From positions 1 through 13,528 of the forward strand of contig JAFYRB010000058.1 of the NCBI GenBank assembly GCA_017559615.1: a stretch of 13,528 nt of DNA, written 5' to 3'. A model generated the notes under the pieces. That model did no database searches and was not told the DNA's origin. It saw nothing but the letters and a program-made list of their open reading frames with translations. Source of the stretch: Alistipes sp. GTDB lineage: Bacteria > Bacteroidota > Bacteroidia > Bacteroidales > Rikenellaceae. The stretch's first letter is position 1, and each line of letters opens with the position of its first letter. Below are positions 1-7,452 of the stretch, piece by piece. A program made the translations under genes and the position numbers.

Positions 1-3000
1 GTGCCAGTAACCACACTCCACAGCCTGCTTACCGATAGTCTGTGTACGTGTCATACCACCCTTGATACCGTGGTTGATACAAGGAGCATATGCGATGATG
101 AGTGATGGACCTGGGTAAGCCTCAGCCTCCTTCAATACGTTGAAGAGCTGCTGCTGTGATGCACCGATAGATACCTGTGCTACATATACATAGCCATAGG
201 TCATAGCGATAGCACCGATATCCTTCTTGCGGATACGCTTACCTGCTGATGCGAACTTCGCAACTGCACCTACTGGAGTAGACTTTGATGACTGACCACC
301 AGTGTTAGAGTATACCTCTGTATCTACGATAAGAATATTTACATCCTCGCCCGATGCCAATACGTGGTCAACACCGCCGAAGCCGATGTCGTAACCCCAA
401 CCGTCACCACCGAAGATCCACTGTGACTTCTTAACAAGCCACTCCTTGTACTCAAGGATAGTCTTGCACGCATCGCAGCTGCAAGCCTCAACCATAGGCA
501 ACAAACGTGCAGTAATCTCGCGTGATGCAGCAGCGAGGTGACGTGAGTCGATCCACTCCTGCATTGTAGCCTTAAGCTCCTCCGAGCAGCAGTTGCACTC
601 TGCGATAGCCTTACGCATAACATCTGCCAAGGCCTCACGAATCTTCTCAACACCAACCTTCATACCAAGACCGAACTCGGCGTTATCCTCGAAGAGTGAG
701 TTTGCCCACGCTGGACCGTGGCCCTCGGCGTTGGTGCAGTATGGTGTTGATGGCGCAGAACCAGAGTAGATTGATGTACAACCAGTAGCGTTAGCAACCA
801 TCATACGGTCACCGAAGAGCTGTGTGATAGCCTTAATGTATGGAGTCTCACCGCAACCAGCACAAGCACCCGAGAACTCGAACAATGGCTGTGCGAACTG
901 CAAGTTCTTAACCGACTTAGTCTTATCTACGTACTCTGTGTAGCCAATCTCCTTGGTAACCTTTGCCCAATTCTCAGCCTGAGGCATCTGCTCTGCCAAA
1001 GGACGCATTACGAGAGCCTTCTCCTTTGCTGGACATACGTCAACACAGTTGTTACAGCCTGTACAGTCGAGTGGCGATACCTGAATGCGGAACTTGAGAG
1101 CCTTAGTCTCGCCCAAGCCCTGCTTCCACTCAAGACCTGATGCTGCAGCCTGCTCCTCTGTTGCGAGGAATGGACGGATAGCAGCGTGAGGACATACGTA
1201 AGCACACTGGTTACACTGGATACAGTTCTCAATCTTCCACTCTGGTACTGATGTCGCGATACCGCGCTTCTCGTAAGCTGCAGTGCCGTTATCCCAAGTA
1301 CCATCCTCGCGGCCGTTGAATGCCGATACAGGAAGCTGGTCACCCTTAAGAGCATCGATAGGCTTACATACCTCGCGTACGAAAGCTGGAAGCTCTGCGT
1401 CTACCTGCTGTGCAGCCACCTCGCAGCTCAAGTTTGCCCACTCTGCAGGAACCTCAACCTTGATAACAGCCTCGCAACCTGCGTCAACAGCAGCGTAGTT
1501 CATATTTACGATATCCTCGCCCTTCTTGCCATAAGATTTGTAGATAGCCTTCTTCATCTCCTCTACAGCCTTCTCGATTGGAATGATATCGGCAATCTTG
1601 AAGAATGCTGCCTGCATAATGGTGTTGGTACGTGAGCCAAGGCCAAGCTCTGCGGCAATCTTTGTAGCGTTGATGATGTAGAAGTTGATACCATTCTTAG
1701 CGAGGTATGCCTTCATATGTGTAGGAAGTGTGCGGCAAGTAGTCTCAGCATCGTTTACAGAGTTGAGAAGGAACGAGCCACCGCGCTTGAGGCCCTTCAA
1801 TACGTCATACTTCTCGACGTATGATGGAACGTGGCAAGCCACGAAGTCTGGGGTAGTCACCAAGTAAGGTGATGTGATAGGCTTGTCACCAAAGCGAAGG
1901 TGCGATGATGTGTAACCACCTGACTTCTTTGAGTCGTATGCGAAGTAAGCCTGACAATACTTGTCTGTCGAGCCACCGATAATCTTGATAGAGTTCTTGT
2001 TAGCACCTACAGTACCGTCTGAACCAAGACCGAAGAACAACGCCTCGAAAGTACCCTCCTTAGCCATAGAGATCTCCTCGCCAACAGGGAGTGACAACAT
2101 TGTAACGTCGTCGTTGATACCTACTGTGAAGTGGTTCTTAGGCTCTGCAGCCTCAAGGTTAGCAAATACTGCCAACATCTGTGCTGGAGTAGTATCCTTT
2201 GATGAAAGACCGTAGCGGCCACCGATAATCATAGGGCGGTTCTCGCACTCGTAGAATGCATCGCGGATATCGAGGAACAATGGCTCGCCATTAGCTCCTG
2301 GCTCCTTTGTGCGGTCCAAAACGCAGATGCGCTTAACCGACTTTGGCAATACGTTGAAGAGGTACTTTGCCGAGAATGGACGGTAGAGGTGTACGGTGAT
2401 AACGCCGACCTTCTTGCCCTGTGTGCGAAGGTAGTCAACACACTCCTTGATAGTCTCGGTGATAGAACCCATAGCGATGATGATGTTCTCCGCCTCTGCG
2501 TCACCGTAGTATGTGAATGGCTTGTACTCGCGGCCTGTGATAGTCGAAATCTTCTCCATAGCCTCTGCAACCATATCTGGTACAGCGTTGTAGAACTTGT
2601 TCGAAGCCTCACGAGTCTGGAAGTAGATATCTGGGTTCTGTGCAGTACCGCGAGTTACAGGACGCTCTGGGTTGAGCGCGCGCTTGCGGAACTCACGCAA
2701 CGCCTCACGATCGAACATCGCCGAGAGTGATGCCTCGTCGATAAGCTCAATCTTCTGAATCTCGTGTGAGGTACGGAAACCATCGAAGAAGTGTACGAAA
2801 GGAATGCGAGCCTTAAGAGATACGATGTGTGCGATACCTGCGAGGTCCATAACCTCCTGAACAGATGAAGTTGCCAACATCGCGAAACCAGTCTGGCGTA
2901 CTGCCATAACATCCTGGTGGTCACCGAAGATTGAGAGTGACTGTGCTGCCAAGGCACGTGCCGATACGTGGAACACGCCTGGGAGCAACTCACCAGCAAT

Positions 3001-3300
3001 CTTATACATATTAGGAACCATCAACAACAAGCCCTGTGAAGCGGTGAATGTTGATGTCAACGCACCACTCTGCAACGAACCGTGTACTGCACCTGCAGCA
3101 CCTGCCTCCGACTGCATCTCTACGACCTTTACTGTGTCGCCAAAGATGTTCTTCTTACCCTGTGCCGACCACTCGTCAACAAGCTCTGCCATTGTTGAAG
3201 ATGGGGTGATAGGGTAGATGGCTGCTACCTCAGAGAACATATAAGCGATATGCGCTGCTGCGTAGTTACCATCACACGTGATAAATCTCTTTTCTGCCAT
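1..3300 (-). CDS. nifJ: pyruvate:ferredoxin (flavodoxin) oxidoreductase, partial (C-terminal end cut by window edge)
   Basis: Oxidatively decarboxylates pyruvate to acetyl-CoA and CO2, passing electrons to ferredoxin or flavodoxin in the cytoplasm. 1100 codons are present in one uninterrupted frame; single-chain family members are about 1170-1230 residues, so roughly the last 80-100 are missing. Residues seen, all matching the Desulfovibrio africanus enzyme in order: YPITPSS at 29-35 with Thr32, Glu65 and Arg115 (thiamine diphosphate/pyruvate site); two ferredoxin-type 4Fe-4S motifs at Cys693/696/699/703 and Cys746/749/752/756; proximal-cluster cysteines 813, 816, 841 and 1074; and the thiamine diphosphate-binding GDGW...YSNT region around 961-1000 with Asn999. 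The ATG at 3298-3300 begins MAEKRFITCDGN, the usual family start. Codon choice is narrow (AAG, GGT, CGT, AAC), as expected of a highly expressed gene. Divergent from the hydrolase gene at 3639. Very secure. Confidence 0.97.
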   Translation of the reverse strand, partial: MAEKRFITCDGNYAAAHIAYMFSEVAAIYPITPSSTMAELVDEWSAQGKKNIFGDTVKVVEMQSEAGAAGAVHGSLQSGALTSTFTASQGLLLMVPNMYKIAGELLPGVFHVSARALAAQSLSIFGDHQDVMAVRQTGFAMLATSSVQEVMDLAGIAHIVSLKARIPFVHFFDGFRTSHEIQKIELIDEASLSAMFDREALREFRKRALNPERPVTRGTAQNPDIYFQTREASNKFYNAVPDMVAEAMEKISTITGREYKPFTYYGDAEAENIIIAMGSITETIKECVDYLRTQGKKVGVITVHLYRPFSAKYLFNVLPKSVKRICVLDRTKEPGANGEPLFLDIRDAFYECENRPMIIGGRYGLSSKDTTPAQMLAVFANLEAAEPKNHFTVGINDDVTMLSLPVGEEISMAKEGTFEALFFGLGSDGTVGANKNSIKIIGGSTDKYCQAYFAYDSKKSGGYTSSHLRFGDKPITSPYLVTTPDFVACHVPSYVEKYDVLKGLKRGGSFLLNSVNDAETTCRTLPTHMKAYLAKNGINFYIINATKIAAELGLGSRTNTIMQAAFFKIADIIPIEKAVEEMKKAIYKSYGKKGEDIVNMNYAAVDAGCEAVIKVEVPAEWANLSCEVAAQQVDAELPAFVREVCKPIDALKGDQLPVSAFNGREDGTWDNGTAAYEKRGIATSVPEWKIENCIQCNQCAYVCPHAAIRPFLATEEQAAASGLEWKQGLGETKALKFRIQVSPLDCTGCNNCVDVCPAKEKALVMRPLAEQMPQAENWAKVTKEIGYTEYVDKTKSVKNLQFAQPLFEFSGACAGCGETPYIKAITQLFGDRMMVANATGCTSIYSGSAPSTPYCTNAEGHGPAWANSLFEDNAEFGLGMKVGVEKIREALADVMRKAIAECNCCSEELKATMQEWIDSRHLAAASREITARLLPMVEACSCDACKTILEYKEWLVKKSQWIFGGDGWGYDIGFGGVDHVLASGEDVNILIVDTEVYSNTGGQSSKSTPVGAVAKFASAGKRIRKKDIGAIAMTYGYVYVAQVSIGASQQQLFNVLKEAEAYPGPSLIIAYAPCINHGIKGGMTRTQTIGKQAVECGYWH

Positions 3301-3375
3301 ATTCTTCAAATAAAATTTTGTTTTCTAAATCTCTTATTCTTAGGTCAAATATTGTCGTATGCCTTGGCGGTTTTC

Positions 3376-3390
3376 TACCCCTATGGGGTA
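3376..3390. repeat. perfect inverted repeat in the PFOR 5' leader
   Basis: TACCCC, a 3-base TAT spacer, then GGGGTA: a perfect 6-bp dyad that stands out from AT-rich surroundings. It lies about 75 bases upstream of the PFOR start codon and downstream of the proposed -7 box, so it would be transcribed. It could be an operator half-site pair or a small RNA hairpin. No U-run follows it on either strand, so it is not an intrinsic terminator. Function unknown. Confidence 0.5.
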
Positions 3391-3445
3391 TATCGGTGAG
3401 TGAAGTTCTATTGCTTCAAATTTTCGTTACGACAAAAAATCGGTG

Positions 3446-3476
3446 CAAAGATACACATAAAGAGTGAAAAATCATA
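3446..3476 (-). promoter_or_regulatory. probable Bacteroidota-type promoter for the PFOR gene
   Basis: On the minus strand TATCTTTG (3453 to 3446) matches the Bacteroidota -7 consensus TAnnTTTG exactly. No convincing -33 TTTG lies at the usual 18-20 spacing. The start site would fall near 3440, giving a leader of about 140 bases that contains the dyad at 3376-3390. Confidence 0.5.
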
Positions 3477-3497
3477 GAAATTCCGCTGTTAACTTTC

Positions 3498-3535
3498 TAA
3501 CAATAAGAAGATTTAATTGTTAAGGAAATAACAAT
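3498..3535. repeat. TAACAAT repeats in the divergent intergenic region
   Basis: TAACAAT at 3498-3504 is followed by its inverse ATTGTTA at 3516-3522 and by another direct copy at 3529-3535. The cluster sits just upstream of the proposed PFOR promoter, where an activator or repressor could bind. The region is AT-rich, so chance is possible. Beyond this cluster, the dyad at 3376-3390 and the two promoters, I see nothing else in the 338-bp gap from 3301 to 3638. Confidence 0.25.
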
Positions 3536-3605
3536 CTCTCTAATTTGGTCAATTTTTCCAATACATCAATCGTGCAAATTCCCCTGAAAATTCATTCGGA
3601 AGAGG

Positions 3606-3634
3606 TTGTATATCGCCTATTTTTACTATCTTTG
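3606..3634 (+). promoter_or_regulatory. promoter for the MBL-fold hydrolase/SDR pair
   Basis: TTG at 3606-3608, an 18-base spacer and TATCTTTG at 3627-3634 fit the Bacteroidota -33/-7 architecture very well. The -7 box ends only four bases before the ATG at 3639, so the transcript should start within a few bases of the start codon and be leaderless or nearly so. Confidence 0.65.
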
Positions 3635-3638
3635 TGGT

Positions 3639-4421
3639 ATGAAGTTAACATTTTTAGGCACAGGAACATCGCAGGGCGTACCCGTAATAGGGTGTCGATG
3701 TGAGGTTTGTCGCTCCGAGGATAGACGCGACAGACGATTGCGTACCTCTGCAATGGTAGAGGTTGAGGGACAGCGATTTATAATCGACGCGGGCCCCGAC
3801 TTCCGCTATCAGATGTTGCGCGAGGGGGTGACACATATCGACGCCATTCTGCTTACGCACGAGCATAAGGACCATACGGGAGGTATTGACGATGTTCGCG
3901 CCTTCAACTTTGTGGATTTCCCTGTTATTCACACCACGCATATCTACGGCAATGAGCCTACGATAGAGAGTATTCGCCGCGATTTCCACTACGCCTTTTC
4001 GCAAAATAAGTATCGCGGTGTACCAGAAATCAAACTTCATACGTTAGATGAGCAGCGCCCGTTCACCATTGGTGGTGTGGAGATAATTCCCGTTGTTGGC
4101 TCTCACTCGGAGCGTTTTCGTTCCGTGGGCTTCAGGTTTGGCGAGTTGGCATACCTTACGGATATGAACCATATTGCCGATGCGGAGTTGGAAAAGTTGA
4201 AGGGCGTTAAAGTATTGGTGATAAATGCATTGCGCTGGGAGCCTCATAGCTCGCACTTCTCGGTTGCGGAGGCTTTGGAGGTTATACGCAGAGTTGCTCC
4301 CGAGCGCGCGTATTTAACCCATATGTCACATCGTATAGGCCTTCACGCCGAGGCTTCGGAGCGTCTGCCCGAGGGTGTGGAGTTGGCATACGATGGACTT
4401 ACGGTGGAGTTGAATGATTAA
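3639..4421 (+). CDS. MBL-fold metal-dependent hydrolase, PhnP-like (COG1235 type)
   Basis: A 260-residue cytoplasmic metallo-beta-lactamase-fold hydrolase, probably a phosphodiesterase; the substrate is not known. It opens with MKLTFLGTGTSQGVP, the typical first strand and loop. Metal ligands are visible: HEHKDH at 74-79 (HxHxDH), His156, Asp175 in LTD and His228. Cys19, Cys21 and Cys24 resemble the extra structural zinc site of PhnP-type enzymes. I chose the ATG at 3639 over an in-frame TTG at 3606, because 3606 falls in the promoter -33 element and the family begins at MKLTFLG. Nine bases separate it from the downstream SDR gene, so the two are probably co-transcribed. PhnP acts on cyclic ribose phosphates, but no phn genes are nearby, so I do not give that name. 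Confidence 0.88.
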   Translation: MKLTFLGTGTSQGVPVIGCRCEVCRSEDRRDRRLRTSAMVEVEGQRFIIDAGPDFRYQMLREGVTHIDAILLTHEHKDHTGGIDDVRAFNFVDFPVIHTTHIYGNEPTIESIRRDFHYAFSQNKYRGVPEIKLHTLDEQRPFTIGGVEIIPVVGSHSERFRSVGFRFGELAYLTDMNHIADAELEKLKGVKVLVINALRWEPHSSHFSVAEALEVIRRVAPERAYLTHMSHRIGLHAEASERLPEGVELAYDGLTVELND

Positions 4422-4430
4422 AATTGGGTA

Positions 4431-5252
4431 ATGATGAAGAGATATCTTGAGGGCAAGGTCGTTGTTGTCACAGGAGCTTCGTCGGGTATTGGCGAGGCTA
4501 TGGCGCGCGAGTATGCCAAGATGGGTGCAAAGGTGGTTATGGCAGCACGCCGCGAGGAGGAGTTGCAGCGCATCGCCGCGGAGATTCGTCAGTCGGGTGG
4601 CGAGGTGACCTACTCGGCGTGTGATGTTGTCTCGGAGGATGACTGCAAACGCCTTATGGAGAGGGCTGTTGAGGCCTTTGGCGGTATCGACGTACTGATT
4701 TGTAATGCTGGCCTTTCGATGCGTGCGTTGTTTGATGATTGCGACCTAAAGGTGTTGCATCGACTTATGGATGTCAATTTCTGGGGTACGGTAAACTGCA
4801 CGAAGTATGCCTTGCCGTGGCTTCAGAAGTCGCGAGGCTCACTTGTTGGTATCTCCTCTGTTGCGGGTATTCACGGCTTGCCAGGACGTACGGGATACTC
4901 GGCATCGAAGTACGCTATGACGGGCTTCTTGGATACGATACGTGTTGAGAATCTTAAGAAGGGGGTTCACGTTATGACAGCGTGTCCAGGCTTTACGGCC
5001 TCGAACGTCCGCTTCTCGGCACTCACTGCCGATGGCTCACAGCAGGGCGAGACACCACGCAACGAGGCGAAGATGATGACTCCCGAGCAGGTTGCACATA
5101 TCGTAGCACGTGGCATCCACCGCCGCAAGCGTCTTTGTCTTATGGAGTGGGAGGGACGTGCTACACATCTTCTCAAGAAGTTTTTCCCTGCGTTTGTCGA
5201 TAGGATGTTTTATGCGGTGATGGCCCGAGAGCCTGACTCGCCACTTAAATAA
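4431..5252 (+). CDS. short-chain dehydrogenase/reductase (classical SDR)
   Basis: A 273-residue NAD(P)-dependent oxidoreductase with the Rossmann motif TGASSGIG at 14-21, the NAG motif at 92-94, the structural Asn116, and a catalytic Ser142/143, Tyr156 and Lys160 set in YSASK. The Arg pair at 40-41 after the second strand favours NADPH. The C-terminal third carries a basic and aromatic stretch (from about 220) like membrane-associated DHRS7-type SDRs, but I see no clear transmembrane helix. ATG codons at 4431 and 4434 are both possible starts. It follows the hydrolase by nine bases and ends in a stop repeated in frame 15 bases later by a tandem duplication. Substrate unknown. Confidence 0.9.
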   Translation: MMKRYLEGKVVVVTGASSGIGEAMAREYAKMGAKVVMAARREEELQRIAAEIRQSGGEVTYSACDVVSEDDCKRLMERAVEAFGGIDVLICNAGLSMRALFDDCDLKVLHRLMDVNFWGTVNCTKYALPWLQKSRGSLVGISSVAGIHGLPGRTGYSASKYAMTGFLDTIRVENLKKGVHVMTACPGFTASNVRFSALTADGSQQGETPRNEAKMMTPEQVAHIVARGIHRRKRLCLMEWEGRATHLLKKFFPAFVDRMFYAVMAREPDSPLK

Positions 5253-5272
5253 GTTACACTTAAATAAGTTAG
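5243..5272. repeat. 15-bp tandem duplication over the SDR stop codon
   Basis: ACTTAAATAAGTTAC at 5243-5257 is immediately repeated at 5258-5272, differing only in the last base. The period is five codons, so the copied unit carries a second in-frame TAA at 5265-5267. The unit is itself partly palindromic (ACTTA...TAAGT). It looks like a recent slippage duplication and abuts the terminator stem. Confidence 0.8.
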
Positions 5273-5306
5273 GGTGTCCGAGAGGGCACCCTAATTTGTT
5301 TGTTTT
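5269..5306 (+). terminator. strong intrinsic terminator after the SDR gene
   Basis: TTAGGGTGTCC at 5269-5279 pairs with GGGCACCCTAA at 5284-5294 (11 bp, one G-U) around a GAGA (GNRA) tetraloop, followed by a T-rich run at 5295-5306. The plus-strand side has the T-run. The stem also sits at the 3' end of the convergent glycerophosphotransferase gene, but the minus-strand side lacks a good T-run. Confidence 0.85.
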
Positions 5307-6507
5307 ATCGTATCGAGTGTTCGCGCATCCAGCGGGCTATATCTGCCGAGGCGGTGCCACGTTCCAAAACGCCAACCTTCTCCTCCATAAACTCCTTAAG
5401 TTTAGCGGAATAGGTGGCGTGGTCGAACCTCTCCAATATCTCGAGAAGCTCATCCTCGCTCTCGGCAAGAGGGTATGGCAGATTGTGGATATCGAAGTAG
5501 TAGCCACGGTCGTACTGCGCAACATCAATGGCATAAAGAAGGCAGGGCTTGCCCATCATCGAGAAGTCGAACATCGAACTTGAATAGTCGGTAATAAGCA
5601 TATCCGATGCCGAGAGAAGCTCCTGCATATCGTGATACTTTGTGCCATCGTAGACATCCTCAAAGGCGATGAGCGGCGAGGTGTCGACACGTCCCATAAG
5701 GTTGGGGTGGAGGCGCACGATGATGCTTACACGCTCCGCGCCGAGAGCCTTGCACAACGCTCCCTTAACTCTCGACCAGTCAATGCTATAAGGCTTGATG
5801 CTCAAGTCGTGGATGCTACGAAACGTTGGGGCGTAGAGTACGATTTTACTCTTGGAATCAATACCATAAAGCTCCTCGATACGCTTGCGCGATGCCTCGA
5901 TGCCTGCGGCGTTGAAGAAGAGGTCGTTGCGGGGTATGCCACACTCCAAAATTTCGCCATCGTACCAGAAGGCGCGGTGGATAAGCTCGGTGTGCATACG
6001 GCTTCCTGAAATCATAAGGCTACACGCCTTCGAGTCGAGTTTCGCGCGTTGAACATAGCTATAACCGAGCTTCTCGGCTACATCACCCTCGATGCGCTTG
6101 AGGGCCACGCCCGCGTGCCACAACATAAGATACTTCTGCTCGGGGCGCTTATGCCAATAGATGCGATAGGGTGCCGAGCGGCTATTTGTAATCAGGAATT
6201 CGGTGGTTGCAAGGAGCTTGAAGTAGTCCCACGACATAAACCTTACGACCTTGATGCGAGGGTCTACCGACGAGGTGTTTATCCCCTTGCGGAATACCCA
6301 ATAAATCTCCATATCGGGGTGATGCTCAAGGATATACTCGCTCAAGTAGCGAGGGTTACAGCCATACTGCTTGAAGTTATATGCCCAGCACATAACCCTT
6401 CCAGGCTTCACGTCCAATGTTAGGCGAAATAGGTATGATATGATGTTGCCAAAGAGCTTTGCAGCGTAGTTGGCGACATAGGCGATTTGCTCTCCCAGGC
6501 GTCTCAT
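5305..6507 (-). CDS. CDP-glycerol glycerophosphotransferase family protein (TagF/TagB-like)
   Basis: A 400-residue member of the family that transfers glycerol phosphate (or a related polyol phosphate) from its CDP form onto a glycan or polymer at the inner face of the inner membrane. Family landmarks appear in order: WHAG at 130-133 in place of the usual WHGT, GIPRND at 190-195, APTFR at 226-230, RLHPN at 265-269, and TDYSS at 306-310 followed by DFSMMGKP. The two catalytic histidines (131 and 267) are present. The N-terminal 35 residues are amphipathic and basic, fitting peripheral membrane binding. It is divergent from the licD operon across 95 bp and convergent with the SDR gene. Its presence beside a TagD-type cytidylyltransferase suggests use of the same CDP-polyol. 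Donor and acceptor cannot be read from sequence. Confidence 0.92.
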   Translation of the reverse strand: MRRLGEQIAYVANYAAKLFGNIISYLFRLTLDVKPGRVMCWAYNFKQYGCNPRYLSEYILEHHPDMEIYWVFRKGINTSSVDPRIKVVRFMSWDYFKLLATTEFLITNSRSAPYRIYWHKRPEQKYLMLWHAGVALKRIEGDVAEKLGYSYVQRAKLDSKACSLMISGSRMHTELIHRAFWYDGEILECGIPRNDLFFNAAGIEASRKRIEELYGIDSKSKIVLYAPTFRSIHDLSIKPYSIDWSRVKGALCKALGAERVSIIVRLHPNLMGRVDTSPLIAFEDVYDGTKYHDMQELLSASDMLITDYSSSMFDFSMMGKPCLLYAIDVAQYDRGYYFDIHNLPYPLAESEDELLEILERFDHATYSAKLKEFMEEKVGVLERGTASADIARWMREHSIR

Positions 6508-6514
6508 TTATTAT

Positions 6515-6583
6515 AAATTTAGGTATAATAATAACGCAAATATAAGAATTAATCTTTGTTTTTGGAAAATTATTCCTAAATTT
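6515..6583. repeat. 15-bp inverted repeat spanning the divergent tagF-like/licD promoter region
   Basis: AAATTTAGGTATAAT at 6515-6529 and ATTATTCCTAAATTT at 6569-6583 are inverted copies matching at 14 of 15 positions, with a 39-base spacer. The right arm overlaps the -7 box of the licD operon; the left arm lies just upstream of the glycerophosphotransferase start. It could be a paired regulator site controlling both transcription units. A promoter inversion switch is less likely because the spacer is short and no recombinase is nearby. Confidence 0.6.
6537..6544 (-). promoter_or_regulatory. probable -7 box for the glycerophosphotransferase gene
   Basis: Minus-strand TATATTTG (6544 to 6537) matches TAnnTTTG and lies 30 bases before the start codon. 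No clear -33 element is seen. A second, poorer candidate on the same strand is TAAATTTA at 6521-6514, inside the left arm of the inverted repeat. Confidence 0.45.
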
Positions 6584-6584
6584 G
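6555..6584 (+). promoter_or_regulatory. promoter of the licD-licD-tagD/gfo-SDR-GT2 operon
   Basis: TTTG at 6555-6558, an 18-base spacer and TAAATTTG at 6577-6584 form a near-consensus Bacteroidota promoter. The start site would be near 6587, giving a leader of about 16 bases before the ATG at 6603. It is the only good promoter I see for the five-gene operon. Confidence 0.7.
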
Positions 6585-6602
6585 CCTATAATTTTCTACC
6601 TA

Positions 6603-7439
6603 ATGAAGAGACCTGAAATCGACAACGAAGCGTTGCGAAAACGATATAGTCCCGATGGCTCGAAGCTACGTCGTGACCAGCTGGAGCTTATGCAGATGCT
6701 CCAATTCTTGGATGATATTTGCAAGAAGCATAACATCCGGTGGTGGTTGAGTTCGGGAACTCTTATTGGTGCTGCACGCCACGGAGGCTTCATCCCTTGG
6801 GATGACGACCTCGATATAGCGATGCTTCGTAGCGACTATAAACGTCTAAAGAAGATACTCCTTGAGCTTAACGATGAACGATACGTGCTTCACTGTATGG
6901 ATAACGATGTGGAGTATGTAAATCTCTTTGGTAAGTTACGTAAGCGTGAGGGAGTTATAGGTGCTTCGAGCCGTCGCTACAACTACTACAAATGGCGCGG
7001 TATAGGTCTCGATATCTTCCCCGTTGAGAAGGGAAATTACCTCGCGGCACGCATCGCGTCGGTGGTCTACAATAATATCCAGCACTTGACATCATACATT
7101 AAATGGGGGTGGTTGCGTAAGCCACTGATTCGCCTTATCGAGGGACTCTGCTTGGGTGTCATCTTCCCGTTGTTGCGCCTCATAGGTCTTATCAACCCAC
7201 GTGGCGAGTATCACTATGCCTTGGGTGTAGGCTGGCCAAAGACCACGATATTTATGAACGAAACGATGCCTCTTAAGAGGATGCCGTTCGAGGGTGTTGA
7301 GATGCCTGTTCCGAAGGATACGGATGCCTACCTCCGTAGGGTATATGGCACTTGGTGGGAGTTGCCATCGGATGAGGCGATAAAGCGCGCGATACATTGC
7401 CGTGAGTATCGTGAGGAGATTTATGGCAGTGAGGCTTAA
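6603..7439 (+). CDS. LicD family phosphotransferase, first tandem copy
   Basis: A 278-residue LicD/fukutin-family protein (PF04991 type, nucleotidyltransferase fold) expected to move a phosphorylated alcohol (phosphocholine or a polyol phosphate) from its CDP donor onto a glycan. Visible core: RWWLSSGTLIGAARHGGF at 46-63, the metal-binding WDDDLD at 66-71 and a further acidic motif LDIFPVE at 136-142. A hydrophobic segment around 175-197 may sit against the membrane. The ATG at 6603 is preferred to an in-frame TTG at 6582, because 6582 lies inside the -7 box. The paralogue that follows aligns end to end without large gaps, and well over half the residues are identical by eye. Neighbouring genes favour a polyol phosphate over choline: no choline kinase or choline transporter is present. 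Confidence 0.9.
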   Translation: MKRPEIDNEALRKRYSPDGSKLRRDQLELMQMLQFLDDICKKHNIRWWLSSGTLIGAARHGGFIPWDDDLDIAMLRSDYKRLKKILLELNDERYVLHCMDNDVEYVNLFGKLRKREGVIGASSRRYNYYKWRGIGLDIFPVEKGNYLAARIASVVYNNIQHLTSYIKWGWLRKPLIRLIEGLCLGVIFPLLRLIGLINPRGEYHYALGVGWPKTTIFMNETMPLKRMPFEGVEMPVPKDTDAYLRRVYGTWWELPSDEAIKRAIHCREYREEIYGSEA

Positions 7440-7452
7440 AACTCGGAGTGGG

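Noticed and set aside
6515..6583. Calling the inverted repeat a DNA-inversion promoter switch outright
   Set aside because: The 39-base spacer is short for known recombinases, the promoter elements extend past the arms, and no invertase is present; kept only as an inverted repeat of unknown function.
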